From GCA-2687025 sp964473525 (GTDB lineage Bacteria; Poribacteria; WGA-4E; GCA-2687025): a stretch of 64,000 nucleotides of DNA. Below the pieces are notes generated by a model. It had not been told where the DNA came from, made no database searches, and saw only the letters and a program-made list of their open reading frames with translations. The stretch covers positions 248,001 through 312,000 of the forward strand of contig CAYYPK010000004.1 of assembly GCA_964473525.1 (NCBI GenBank), in the 5' to 3' direction. A program made the translations under genes and the position numbers. Below, one piece after another: positions 17,364-25,523 of this stretch (positions within the stretch are counted from its first letter, which is position 1; each line of letters starts with the position of its first letter).

Positions 17364-17885
17364 TGTCGGTGTCTCCGGGCATCGGACCCCACGGGAAGAG
17401 CGCGTCGCACCGATGTGCGGAAGCCTACTGCCGACGAGGGCTCGCGATGCGACCGCGTGTGTACCACACGATGAATTGGTGGTCTACGCGGTCTCTCTTG
17501 CCGCGGGCCGCCACCCTTCACACTGCCGCTGCAACCCACGCGCCAGTCGTATGCATTACGCCGCGGAGGCCATCCCCTGCCCCGGGTCGTCTCTCTGGGC
17601 TGGGTGCTGCAGTCCTGCATTCGCCCGACCTTCGCGCAGTGATCAATGCAGTATACCGTCATTCGCGTGCCACTGCGTGTGTACGCAGCGCGCTTCGAGG
17701 GATACCCAGTCACGTGTGGCGTCAGTGGCGTGGGAGCTGAGTCGCTGGCCGGATGCGCTGACTCAACGACCTCGTAGCCGCCTCGCCGACCCCCCGGCCG
17801 GCGGATGCTGCACGAGGGCGCCTTGACCGCTACAATGCGCGCACGGCTCGTCGACGAATGGTGGCCGCCGCTCAGGAGGAAGACA
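17364..17885. other. Long intergenic region
   Basis: This stretch of about 520 bp lies between two divergently transcribed genes. Open frames on both strands have poor, arginine- and cysteine-rich translations typical of shadows. I see no tRNA fold, repeat or clear promoter pair. TACAAT near 17831 could serve as a -10 for the following gene, without a good -35. Confidence 0.4.
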
Positions 17886-18662
17886 ATGGACAGACGCTTG
17901 ATGACATGCATGTTCGCACTGGCGGTCGCGTGGGGCGTCTGCGCTCCGAACGGGGCGCACGCAGACATGCGCGCTCTGTTCTACGAATACGAGGCGAGCG
18001 AGCAGTGGTATTGGCAGCTCGTGACCGACGCGGTGAAGAAGGCGAACGGCGAGACGATCCAATACGAGCTCACAACGGACGCCCAGGCAGACCTGACGCC
18101 CGCGAACCTACGATCGTACGACATGCTGCTGTTCGGGACGCACGGTATCGGAGGCTGGGGCGTATACCACCTAGACGGCGTCGAGCAGGACCTCATCGAC
18201 TACGTGGCTGACGGCGGCTTCATCCTTGTGCAGACCAGCGACGACGCGTTCTATCAGGGAGGCATGTTCCCCGAGGAACTCACCATGCGTGAGTCCGGCG
18301 ACCACGACTTCGAGGTGACGCCTGACGGAGAAGCGACCGGTATCTTCGACACGCCCAACGCGATCGACGACGTCATCGAAGACGACAGCTACATGGATGT
18401 CGAGGATCCGTGGATCGTGCTCGCGACGAGCGCGGACACGGGCGGGCCGCATACGCTCTTGCTGCCCCACGGCGACGGGGAATACGTCGTGACGTCGAGT
18501 CGTGGCGAAGCGGAGGACCAGGCTGCCCCGAACGTGCCGTTCGTGGAGAACATCATCACCTACCTCGTCGCGCGCATCCGCGAGACGCGACCCGTATCGC
18601 CCCGGAATGCCCTGGTGATGACGTGGGGCGCGCTGCGTTCCGGGAACGCGCTGATCCACTAG
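17886..18662 (+). CDS. Secreted protein with ThuA/GATase1-like fold (hypothetical)
   Basis: The 258-residue protein has a Sec signal peptide (MDRRLMTCMFALAVAWGVCAPNG, with cleavage after the AHA near residue 27). The mature part has alternating strands and helices with LRSYDMLLFGTHGIGGWG and DLIDYVADGGFILVQTSDDA, a pattern seen in ThuA-like and other class I amidotransferase-like domains that decide whether a secreted enzyme acts on sugars or proteins. No catalytic Cys-His pair is evident, so I do not assign activity. AGGAGGA at 17874-17880 fixes the start. It is convergent with the small operon that follows. Confidence 0.6.
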   Translation: MDRRLMTCMFALAVAWGVCAPNGAHADMRALFYEYEASEQWYWQLVTDAVKKANGETIQYELTTDAQADLTPANLRSYDMLLFGTHGIGGWGVYHLDGVEQDLIDYVADGGFILVQTSDDAFYQGGMFPEELTMRESGDHDFEVTPDGEATGIFDTPNAIDDVIEDDSYMDVEDPWIVLATSADTGGPHTLLLPHGDGEYVVTSSRGEAEDQAAPNVPFVENIITYLVARIRETRPVSPRNALVMTWGALRSGNALIH

Positions 18663-18709
18663 GCCCTCGTCGCGGCTGTGGTGGGCGGCGACGACGCGTA
18701 GTCCATGGC

Positions 18710-18928
18710 TCATCCGTCGTGGTGTTCGCCAGCCCCGTGTGTCTGCGGCTGTGGCCGGCTTATCACCCACACAACCACCGCAGCCACGATGGAGCTGAGC
18801 ACCACGTCGGCCGCGTCACCGTCGAGATCCCGGAAAGCGTGGACGGCGCTACCGATAGCGCCGCCGAACAGGAGTCGCCCCGCGTTTCGCCATCGTTCGA
18901 GTCGGCGTGTGTCGTCGTCGCGTTTCAC
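18710..18928 (-). CDS. Small membrane protein
   Basis: The 72-residue protein has a charged, arginine-rich start, a weakly hydrophobic glycine-rich segment (RLLFGGAIGSAVHAF) and one clear membrane segment (VVLSSIVAAVVVWVIS) before a hydrophilic tail. The GTG start has a strong GGAGG site 7 nt upstream, which argues for a real gene. It is the last gene of a minus-strand run that also encodes the FliF/YscJ-like domain. I recognise no family; size and layout would suit a holin-like or secretion accessory protein, but that is speculation. Confidence 0.55.
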   Translation of the reverse strand: MKRDDDTRRLERWRNAGRLLFGGAIGSAVHAFRDLDGDAADVVLSSIVAAVVVWVISRPQPQTHGAGEHHDG

Positions 18929-19046
18929 AGACTATCCTCCGCGTCGGCTTCGTGGAGTGGCTCCGGTCGGCGGGTAGGCGCCGTCACCGGCCACATCGGC
19001 TCTGTAGAGGCCGCGGTCGCAAGCGTCTGTCGGCGATGGCCCCGCG

Positions 19047-19331
19047 CTAGTGTATGACGCCCGTGAGGATGCGGCCGCCGCTGTCGGAGACGGCGACTCG
19101 ATCCGCCGTTAGCCCTTCCACGGCGTTCGCGACCAGCGCCACGACCGCATCAATGTCCGCGTCGCCTTCGCCGTATCCCTCGCCGAACGTCACGACCACG
19201 GAAGCGGCTGGCTCGGATGTCGCGTCCGTAGCCTGCGCCTCCGGTCGCGGAAAAGTCAGAATCACGCGAGAGGCACTGATAGCGTCCTGACTGGCTATCA
19301 CGCGACCGAGCTCATCTGAAACGGCTCGCAC
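19047..19331 (-). CDS. FliF/YscJ-like ring-building domain (distal part of a TAG-split gene)
   Basis: The 94-residue product matches the second periplasmic domain of the flagellar M-ring protein FliF and YscJ/PrgK family. It has DELGRVIASQDAISASRVILTFPRP, an AASVVVTF strand, then VVALVANAVEGLTADRVAVSDSGGRIL, the same order and spacing as in FliF. The frame stays open upstream of the GTG at 19331 back to a TAG at 19398-19400, adding 22 residues that read naturally into the domain. Beyond the TAG, in the same frame, lies a membrane-anchor segment. So this is either the downstream half of a gene broken by one stop codon or a separately started soluble domain. No flagellar or type III genes are nearby. 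Confidence 0.6.
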   Translation of the reverse strand: MRAVSDELGRVIASQDAISASRVILTFPRPEAQATDATSEPAASVVVTFGEGYGEGDADIDAVVALVANAVEGLTADRVAVSDSGGRILTGVIH

Positions 19332-19397
19332 GTAGGCAGCCTGGCGTTCGCGTACCGCGATCTCTGGGGCAAGTTGAGGGTACCGCCGCTCGAGCGC

Positions 19398-19538
19398 CTA
19401 GGGCGACTGCCACACGATGGCGGCCGCAGCCACCGCAGGAACGACCAGGAGTAACGTCTGCTGGAGGCGACTCAGCGTCCGCCATCGCAAGCGGGCTCGC
19501 CCGTCGCGGCGTCGGAATCGATCCTGCATATCAGACAT
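19398..19538 (-). CDS. Membrane-anchor fragment in frame with the FliF/YscJ-like domain
   Basis: The 46-residue product has a highly basic start and one membrane segment (LQQTLLLVVPAVAAAAIVW), then ends at TAG 19398-19400. FliF proteins begin in exactly this way, with LS-x-x-Q-K and a membrane helix, so the fragment and the downstream ring domain look like one protein interrupted by an amber codon. The gene overlaps the preceding 47-residue frame by 8 nt. A second ATG at 19529 is better spaced from GAGG and is an alternative start. Confidence 0.5.
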   Translation of the reverse strand: MSDMQDRFRRRDGRARLRWRTLSRLQQTLLLVVPAVAAAAIVWQSP

Positions 19539-19674
19539 CCTCACGTGTAGGCTGCGGAGTGGGCACGCCCGCTTCCGGCGCCGCATCCCAGATGCGCGCC
19601 AATATGTAATACATCCAAGCGTAACTCTGATCGGCCGCACGCACAACGAACGTGTCGACGCCTGCCGGGAGCAT
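19531..19674 (-). CDS. Small protein coupled to the ankyrin/beta-lactamase gene
   Basis: The 47-residue frame begins at an ATG whose A is the last base of the preceding gene's TGA (overlap 1 nt), with GGGAGAGG just upstream. It contains VDTFVVRAADQSYAWMYYILARIWD and a proline-rich tail. I recognise no family. The end-to-end packing with genes on both sides is the main evidence that it is real. Confidence 0.4.
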   Translation of the reverse strand: MLPAGVDTFVVRAADQSYAWMYYILARIWDAAPEAGVPTPQPTREDV

Positions 19675-21659
19675 CACCTCTCCCGCGGCCCCATCTCGTC
19701 CTGGAAGTAGATCTCCTTCACCACCATCCCCGCCCAGTTGCTGTGGACGTTCGAGTCGTTCTTGGAGTTCGCCAATACCACCACGGTCGCATCTATGTCG
19801 GGATAGAAGCCGAGCCACGTATCGAACCCGTCGCAGGCGCCGGCGTGGTGCACGACCTCTAGCCCCCGCGTCTTCATCAGGAACCAGCCGAAACCGTGAC
19901 GTGTCTCGGAACCGTCAGCCAGCACCGCGCGAGTGGTTGCGCGTCCCATCGCCTCAGCGCTGAGGAGTCGCCCGTGCATGATGGCGCGGTTCCAGGTGTG
20001 CAGATCCCCGACAGTCGAATACAACCCGCCTCCCGAAAACATCGTCGATATGTGCTCGAAACGCGCGTTCTGGTAGGCGCCGTCGAAGCGGTCGTACCCG
20101 GACGCCCGCCGCTTCAGTATCCTGCTGGCCCGATCGTACCCCGTGTCGCGCATTCCGAGCGGCGAGAACACGCGGGTCTGCATGAACTCCTCATACGCCA
20201 TCCCGCTGGTGTGTTCGATCACCATGCCCAGGAGGTGGTATCCGGAATTGCTGTAGCGCCACGCCGCGCCGGGCTCGAAGTCCAGCGGCTTGTCGCGGAA
20301 GCGCGCCGTGAACTCCTGGTGCGTCTGCTCCCGCGATATATTCTGCCAGAACTCTGGAACCCTCGCGAATTCGAAGACCCCCGACGTGTGCGACAGGAGA
20401 TGCCGTAACGTGATTTCGTCTCCACGGGGGTATTCCGGCATGAACCTGGAGAGGGGATCCTCGACCTTCAACAGGCCATCTTGCTCCAGCAGGAGGATGC
20501 CGACGGCCGTGAACTGCTTGGTTATGGAGCCGATACGGAATATCGTGCCCGCCGTCACTGGGATCCCATGCTCCAGGTTGGCCATCCCGTACGCCGCCTC
20601 GAGCAGGACTTCATCGCCTCGGGCGACAAGCACGGCAGCGCCCGGCGTGTCCTCGCCGACGTCATAGGAGAAGAGGGCATCTACCTGTTCACGCTTCGGG
20701 CCCGGCGCGCGCGTCTCGTCGGCGCCGCCCTCGATGAGGAGGCGCGCCACATCCTCGTAGCCGGACCGACGACTAACATGCAGAGGCGTTAGGTCGGCGA
20801 GCGCCAACGCGTCGACGGCGGCGCCGTGGCTGAGAAGCATGGACACGATCTCGCCATGGCCCCAAGCTGCCGCTTCGTGCAGCGGCGTGAACCCGCGCGG
20901 CCCGGCGGCGTCAACCGAAGCGCCCAAAGCGAGCAACGCCAATACGGCATCCGTCTCACCGCGGTGACAGGCGCGGTTCAGTGGGGTGTGCCCGTCGGCG
21001 TTCGTTGCGTTGAGATCGGCCCCCGCCGCCATCAACGCCCTGAAGGTGGCGTCGTCGTTGGCGCGGAACATCGCCGAGGTCGCGCCGGCAGAGCCCAGGA
21101 ACCGCGCCACAAACCCCCAGCCTTCGTCCGCGCTGCTTACCTTCAGCAGGAGCGCATTCGTGCCAGGCCGAAGGCGAACGCCCACAACATCCTCGTCGAC
21201 AGTGACGGGACGGGGTACCCAGTGGTCGTGGACTAGTTCGCCGTTGAGCCAGACCTGGACCCCGCATTCGCTCCCAAGCGCCAGCACGGCGCCCGTCTCG
21301 GCATCGGCTTCTATCCGCGCCCACGCGTACATCGTGACGTCTTCCGAAGGCTCGTACAGCTGGGTCAGATCGACTGCGCCCGTCGTCGACGTGGTCGAGC
21401 GCCACGTGTACGTCTCGCCCATCCACTCGTGTGTGTCCCCTTCCGACCGCGGGCGTATGCCGACGTCGGAATGAACGCCTACGTAGTCGGTTTCGCGGGC
21501 GCTTTCGAACGCCTCATCCCTCTCCGTGGTCGTGCCGTTGGGGAAAGGCCCGATCATCAGCCAATCCGTGAGGAAGGCGTCGGGCGTATAGCCGTACAGC
21601 GGAGGAACCGCAGTCGCGGCGCCAGCCGCCATGGCCGCAGCGGCCGAAAGGAAATGCAT
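19674..21659 (-). CDS. Secreted fusion: glycan-binding-like domain, ankyrin repeats and serine beta-lactamase-like hydrolase
   Basis: The 661-residue protein starts with a signal peptide, followed by a beta-rich domain (about residues 25-195) resembling jelly-roll modules. Four ankyrin repeats follow at about 200-320 (for example ADGHTPLNRACHRGETDAVLALLALGA). The class C beta-lactamase/esterase domain occupies about 330-655. Its catalytic SITK (Ser-x-x-Lys), the YSN motif (WRYSNSGYHLLG) and the HHAG counterpart of the KTG motif are all present. Such hydrolases act on peptidoglycan-related peptides or esters; antibiotic resistance is not implied. Ankyrin repeats between two extracytoplasmic domains are unusual. 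It heads an operon of tiny membrane genes. Confidence 0.82.
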   Translation of the reverse strand: MHFLSAAAAMAAGAATAVPPLYGYTPDAFLTDWLMIGPFPNGTTTERDEAFESARETDYVGVHSDVGIRPRSEGDTHEWMGETYTWRSTTSTTGAVDLTQLYEPSEDVTMYAWARIEADAETGAVLALGSECGVQVWLNGELVHDHWVPRPVTVDEDVVGVRLRPGTNALLLKVSSADEGWGFVARFLGSAGATSAMFRANDDATFRALMAAGADLNATNADGHTPLNRACHRGETDAVLALLALGASVDAAGPRGFTPLHEAAAWGHGEIVSMLLSHGAAVDALALADLTPLHVSRRSGYEDVARLLIEGGADETRAPGPKREQVDALFSYDVGEDTPGAAVLVARGDEVLLEAAYGMANLEHGIPVTAGTIFRIGSITKQFTAVGILLLEQDGLLKVEDPLSRFMPEYPRGDEITLRHLLSHTSGVFEFARVPEFWQNISREQTHQEFTARFRDKPLDFEPGAAWRYSNSGYHLLGMVIEHTSGMAYEEFMQTRVFSPLGMRDTGYDRASRILKRRASGYDRFDGAYQNARFEHISTMFSGGGLYSTVGDLHTWNRAIMHGRLLSAEAMGRATTRAVLADGSETRHGFGWFLMKTRGLEVVHHAGACDGFDTWLGFYPDIDATVVVLANSKNDSNVHSNWAGMVVKEIYFQDEMGPRER

Positions 21660-21960
21660 GCCCGCTCCCTATCCTGTTCATCTAGGAGGCGCGAATCGGC
21701 GGGCGATCCGCCGCGCGCCGGTACATAGACTAAGCTAGCCGCCATTTGCGTATCAATAGCGCCGCGCACGGCCTGACCAGCGAACCGTGCCGCGCACCGA
21801 CAGCCGTCGTCGGTGAGGAACGCAGGCGCATGTGGCTTACAATAGGGAGGCCGACGCTCGTGGAGCCGGCGTGGAACCTCGTGGCGGTCAGCAACCGGCT
21901 TGTCGCCGTCGTCGGTCGGGCTCGATAGTAGCGACGGTGGACAGTAGGAGACCCACGGCA
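21660..21960. other. Divergent intergenic region
   Basis: This 301-bp spacer separates the ankyrin/beta-lactamase operon from the divergent CbiX operon and should hold both promoters. Open frames in it have no recognisable content. No repeat or RNA structure stands out. Confidence 0.4.
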
Positions 21961-22371
21961 GTGAAGACCGCGCTCATCCTGATAGACCACGGCAGCGTGC
22001 GGCAGGCGGCGAACGAGATGCTGGAGCGCGTCGCTGACGGCGTCCGCGCTCGCGGCGAATACGACATCGTCCGCGCCGCGCACATGGAGCTCGCCCCGCC
22101 AACGCTAGAGGACACGTTCGATGCGTGCGTCGCGGACGGCGCCGAGCGCGTCGTGGTGCACCCTTACTTTCTGTCGCCCGGTCGCCACTCCCAGAGCGAC
22201 ATACCCCGCATGACGCGCGAGGCGGCGTCCAAGCATCCCGGCGTCGAGTGCTACATGACCGACCCCCTCGGCATCGACGAGCGCATCGTAGACCTCGTCC
22301 TCGCGCGGTCGGAGCAGGCGGTGGACGCCGGACCCATCAGCCCAGCGGAAGCGGAAACAACGACCACATGA
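21961..22371 (+). CDS. CbiX-family chelatase (sirohydrochlorin cobaltochelatase/ferrochelatase-like)
   Basis: The 136-residue single-domain protein begins with ALILIDHGSVRQAANEML and contains VVVHPYFLSPGRHSQSDIPRM, the two histidine-bearing motifs of the short CbiX/SirB class that inserts cobalt or iron into sirohydrochlorin. The GTG start at 21961 follows AGGAG at 21946-21950. It overlaps the EVE gene by 4 nt (ATGA). Cobalt insertion would agree with the B12-dependent ribonucleotide reductase encoded later, but no other cobalamin genes are in the window, so a sirohaem role is equally possible. Confidence 0.8.
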   Translation: MKTALILIDHGSVRQAANEMLERVADGVRARGEYDIVRAAHMELAPPTLEDTFDACVADGAERVVVHPYFLSPGRHSQSDIPRMTREAASKHPGVECYMTDPLGIDERIVDLVLARSEQAVDAGPISPAEAETTTT

Positions 22372-22799
22372 GCTACTGGCTACTCAAGAGCGAACCCCTG
22401 ACCGACTACTCGTACGCCGAGCTCGTCGAGGACGAACGCACGGACTGGGACGGTGTCAGGAACCACCAGGCGAAGAACTTCCTGAAAGACATGAGCGTCG
22501 GCGACCTATGCCTCATGTATCACAGCGGCAAGGAACGCCAGGTAGTTGGGGTGTCGCGCGTCACGCGCGCGGCCTACCAGGATCCGACGACGGACGACGA
22601 CCGGTGGGTGGCCGTCGAGGTGGAGGCCGTCCGCGCCGTCGAAACACCCGTCACGCTGGCGGCAATCAAGGCGACTTCCGCCCTCCAAGAGATGAAGATG
22701 GTGAAGCAGTCGCGGCTGTCCGTAAGCCCCGTGACGCCAGAGGAGTTCCGCACGATCGTCGGCATGGCGGGGATCAGCGAAGTCGAGACGGGAGCATGA
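22368..22799 (+). CDS. EVE-domain protein (thymocyte nuclear protein 1-like)
   Basis: The 143-residue protein has the complete bacterial EVE domain: MSYWLLKSEP start, DWDGVRNHQAKNFLKDMSVGD, LMYHSGKERQVVGVSRV and the PVTPEEFRTIVGMA end. EVE is a PUA-like fold that binds modified bases in DNA or RNA and is often found near modification-dependent restriction enzymes or in housekeeping contexts. Here it is coupled to the CbiX gene by a 4-nt overlap. No restriction genes are adjacent, so a housekeeping role is more likely. Confidence 0.88.
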   Translation: MSYWLLKSEPLTDYSYAELVEDERTDWDGVRNHQAKNFLKDMSVGDLCLMYHSGKERQVVGVSRVTRAAYQDPTTDDDRWVAVEVEAVRAVETPVTLAAIKATSALQEMKMVKQSRLSVSPVTPEEFRTIVGMAGISEVETGA

Positions 22800-22872
22800 C
22801 TAAGTACGATCGGCGCGTGGCGCGTCTATATAGCGAGTACCCTTGTCCACCACCCGTGGGGGAAGGAGCGCC

Positions 22873-23148
22873 ATGTCGTCGCACCAACCAGCCGCCACCG
22901 ACACCCGAGAGGATCTTGGTCATCGCCCGTACCGCCGTAACTACCAGAATCTCGCCCTGGGCGTCATCGACCACGCCCTACGCGACGCGACCGGCACCCG
23001 CGCCATCGAGCCCGACGCGCAGAGCGCAGCGCGGCAGTTCATCTACTCGTCGGAAGCTGAGTTCTGGGCGGACGCCGCCGGAGTCAACATCTGGCGACTG
23101 CGACACGCGTACACGTCCCGCTCCGACGATGGCGACTGCGATGAGTGA
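22873..23148 (+). CDS. Small hypothetical protein
   Basis: The 91-residue protein has a good GGAAGGAG site before its ATG at 22873. Its body (NLALGVIDHALRDATGTR, then SAARQFIYSSEAEFWADAAGVNIWRLR) resembles the general A-x-x-F-I ... F-W-x-x-A-G pattern of small proteins common near phage or mobile genes. I do not assign a family. Its TGA (23146-23148) overlaps the ATG at 23141 of the next gene by 8 nt. Confidence 0.6.
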   Translation: MSSHQPAATDTREDLGHRPYRRNYQNLALGVIDHALRDATGTRAIEPDAQSAARQFIYSSEAEFWADAAGVNIWRLRHAYTSRSDDGDCDE

Positions 23149-24001
23149 CCGTCAGCCCCCCGCCATCTGGCTGGCCGCGTTGGCTGGCGTTCTGTGTGCG
23201 TTGATTCTGGTCTCTCCCGCCAACGCCAAGGCGCTGCCGTTCCCCGGCAATATCGAGGACGGCCTGGACGAGGACCACCGCCTGACCGAACCGTCGGGAA
23301 TTGTGTACCACGGCGGCCGGGGCACGCTCTTCGTCGCGGGCGATGAGGGCGACCTGAGCGAAGTGTCCCTGGACGGGGTCGTGCTGCATCAGCGCAGGCT
23401 CATCCTCGACAACCCCTCGGACTTCGAGGGCATCACATGGGCGCCGACGACGGGAATGCTCTACGTGCTCGTCGAGATGACAGACGCCATCCTGGAGGTT
23501 AACCCCGACGACCTGCTCGTACGCCGCGCGTTCTCTGTGAGTAGGACGTGGATGGGTGAGACGGTCATCGCCGAGGGCGGCCAGGGTCTCGAAGGCATCA
23601 CGTTCGTGGAGGACGCAGACGACGCGCACGGCGGTACGTTCTACATCGTGAATCAGGGCTTCGAAGACAGCGCGTCGGACGACGCCTCAGCGATCCTCCA
23701 AGTGCGCGTGCCACTGCGTGACGACGTAGACGACGTGGAAGTCCCAATCGTTCGGCACATGCGACTGGATGTCTTCAACGCGTCGGCAATCCACTACGAC
23801 GCCAATTCCGCGGCGCTGTACCTGCTCAGCCAGGGCACTCTGTGCCGCGCCAGCATGGACGGCGAGATAGACGCCACGTACAAGACCCCGGGCGACGAGC
23901 CCGAAGGTCTGACATTCGACGGCGCTGGCGACATGTACTTCGTTCGCGACGCTGGCGGGCTGGTGAGGGCGAGCGTCGATGGGCTCTTCCGCGCTCCATA
24001 G
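23141..24001 (+). CDS. Secreted SdiA-regulated/SMP-30-like beta-propeller protein
   Basis: The 286-residue protein has a Sec signal (AIWLAALAGVLCALILVSPANA) and then a propeller with repeated sensing-like strands: PSGIVYHGGRGTLFVAGDEGDLSEVSLDG, DFEGITWAPTTGMLYVL, GLEGITFVED and EPEGLTFDGAGDMYFV. This pattern matches the SdiA-regulated (PF06977) and NHL/SMP-30 groups. It would work in the periplasm or outside. I chose the ATG at 23141, overlapping the upstream stop; 23129 is an alternative four codons earlier. Enzyme activity cannot be inferred. Confidence 0.75.
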   Translation: MSDRQPPAIWLAALAGVLCALILVSPANAKALPFPGNIEDGLDEDHRLTEPSGIVYHGGRGTLFVAGDEGDLSEVSLDGVVLHQRRLILDNPSDFEGITWAPTTGMLYVLVEMTDAILEVNPDDLLVRRAFSVSRTWMGETVIAEGGQGLEGITFVEDADDAHGGTFYIVNQGFEDSASDDASAILQVRVPLRDDVDDVEVPIVRHMRLDVFNASAIHYDANSAALYLLSQGTLCRASMDGEIDATYKTPGDEPEGLTFDGAGDMYFVRDAGGLVRASVDGLFRAP

Positions 24002-24073
24002 CATGGGCGGGAAGCTGCGCGGCGAACGCGCGCATCTTCATCCCACGCTACGCCCCGGCAGTCGCGATGCCTG

Positions 24074-24700
24074 CTAGCGCACGCCCCTGAGGTCGGCCCA
24101 TGTCGTCGCGAGTTTCGCGGCAGCGTCCACTGCCTGCGGCCCCGCGGACGGCTCAATCCCCTCGACGTGTTCGCCAGCGTAGACGTTGAGGAAGTCCAGC
24201 CAGTGGACCACCTCGTTGCCGGCGGAGCAGAAGAACTCGACCTTCATCTCGTCACTCTGGGTCTCACCCGTAGCGTGGTACTCCTCCCAGACGTCTGTGA
24301 TGATGAAGTCCACCGAATCCCAACTGACGGTGTTGTCCGTCGCCTTGAAGTTCAGCGTCAAAGGTCGAGTCTTCTCGCCCTTGGCCCAGAAACTCGCCGT
24401 GTAGTCGTCGCCCTGGTCCACCGGGATCGGGAGATTCAGGACGATGAAGTGCCAGTTCGTCGTGCCGATCGGCTCGATGCGAAGGCTTCGCGTCCCGTCC
24501 ACGAACTCGTCCTCGTCGAGGAATATCTCGCTACCGATGCCGTCATCGGCTCCCCACGTGGCCCAGCTTTGCCACGCGGCATCGTCGAGGATGACCTCGT
24601 CTTCCTCGAAGCTGGGGTTCAGCGCCAGGTTCTCAACCTGCGCCAGAACGGGCGCAACGACGAAGAGCGCCCCCAAGATGGACGTCGCTAGCCACCGCAT
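24074..24700 (-). CDS. Secreted CBM4/9-like carbohydrate-binding protein, copy A
   Basis: The 208-residue protein has a signal peptide (MRWLATSILGALFVVAPVLAQ) and one carbohydrate-binding jelly roll of the CBM_4_9 type: ENLALNPSFEEDE, GTRSLRIEPIGTTNWHFIVLNLPI, YTASFWAKGEKTRPLTLNFKATDNTVSW and EYHATGETQSDEMKVEFFCSA. It lacks an attached catalytic domain, so it is a stand-alone binding protein, possibly a surface scaffold. It is clearly homologous over its full length to the next gene upstream, from which it lies 52 bp away. Confidence 0.78.
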   Translation of the reverse strand: MRWLATSILGALFVVAPVLAQVENLALNPSFEEDEVILDDAAWQSWATWGADDGIGSEIFLDEDEFVDGTRSLRIEPIGTTNWHFIVLNLPIPVDQGDDYTASFWAKGEKTRPLTLNFKATDNTVSWDSVDFIITDVWEEYHATGETQSDEMKVEFFCSAGNEVVHWLDFLNVYAGEHVEGIEPSAGPQAVDAAAKLATTWADLRGVR

Positions 24701-24752
24701 GGCGATCCCCTCTTCTGTTGTATACGCCCTGCTTCTAGCGCCTTCTCGTATG

Positions 24753-25373
24753 CTAGCGTCCTGCTTTCAACTCGCCCCAGAGGATGGGGAGCTTGCCCGT
24801 CGGATACACAGCAGCCACAAGCTGGGACGGCAACACGCCCGCCACATAAGCGCCCTCGTAGACGTTCAGGAAGTCGAACCAGAGCGGGACGGCGCTCGCC
24901 GCGCAGAACAACTCAACCTTCAGCTCCACGGATTCGGCGGGAGCCGTCAGGGAGTATTCCGCCCATTGGTCCGTTAATGTGAAGTCGGCGTAACCCCAAC
25001 TTGCGGTGTTGTCCGTCGCCTTGAACTGGGCGCCTAGAGGGCGGCCCTCCTCGGCCTTCGCCCAGAACGAAGCGGTATAGGCCGTGCCGTTCGTGGTCGC
25101 CACGGGCAGGTACAGCAGTATGAAGTGCCAGTTCTCGGCGCCCTGCGGGTTCACGCGCAGGCTCTTCAGCCCATCGATGTACTCCGCGCTGTCAACCGCG
25201 ATCGTCGTGTTGAGCCCGTCGCCATCGCCCCAGGTCGCCCATTGGAGCCATTCGGGATCGTCCAGGATCGCCTCGTCGGCCTCGAAGCTGCCGTTCACGG
25301 CGAGATTCGTCACCTGCGCATGGGCGACCACCCCGAGCAGCAGGGCGATACCCACGGTCAGTCTCATTCGCAT
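24753..25373 (-). CDS. Secreted CBM4/9-like carbohydrate-binding protein, copy B
   Basis: This 206-residue paralogue of the neighbouring gene has the same parts: signal peptide, TNLAVNGSFEADEAILDDPEW, SLRVNPQGAENWHFILLYLPV, YTASFWAKAEEGRPLGAQFKATDNTASW and VELKVELFCAAS. The short C-terminal tail differs from copy A. AAGGAG 7 nt before the ATG at 25373 fixes the start. The two copies probably arose by tandem duplication and then diverged at the ligand face and tail. Confidence 0.78.
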   Translation of the reverse strand: MRMRLTVGIALLLGVVAHAQVTNLAVNGSFEADEAILDDPEWLQWATWGDGDGLNTTIAVDSAEYIDGLKSLRVNPQGAENWHFILLYLPVATTNGTAYTASFWAKAEEGRPLGAQFKATDNTASWGYADFTLTDQWAEYSLTAPAESVELKVELFCAASAVPLWFDFLNVYEGAYVAGVLPSQLVAAVYPTGKLPILWGELKAGR

Positions 25374-25523
25374 GCGTCCTCTCCTTCTTTTACCGCGCGA
25401 GTAGCAGGGCCTGCTATGCCGCAGCGCCCACTCGTTTGCACTTAGCCTCGGAGCACGGGACACCCCAAATTGGACGCAATCGCGGTTGCTGACCTGCCGC
25501 GGGGAAGGGCCGGCGAGGAGTGG

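Noticed and set aside
17360..17968. A 202-codon minus-strand frame in the long spacer
   Set aside because: Its translation is arginine-, cysteine- and proline-rich without domain character, and it overlaps the start of the secreted protein gene.
19398..19400. General reassignment of TAG to an amino acid
   Set aside because: TAG ends several clear genes in the window, such as the Gfo/Idh gene at 8507-8509 and hemB at 30608-30610.
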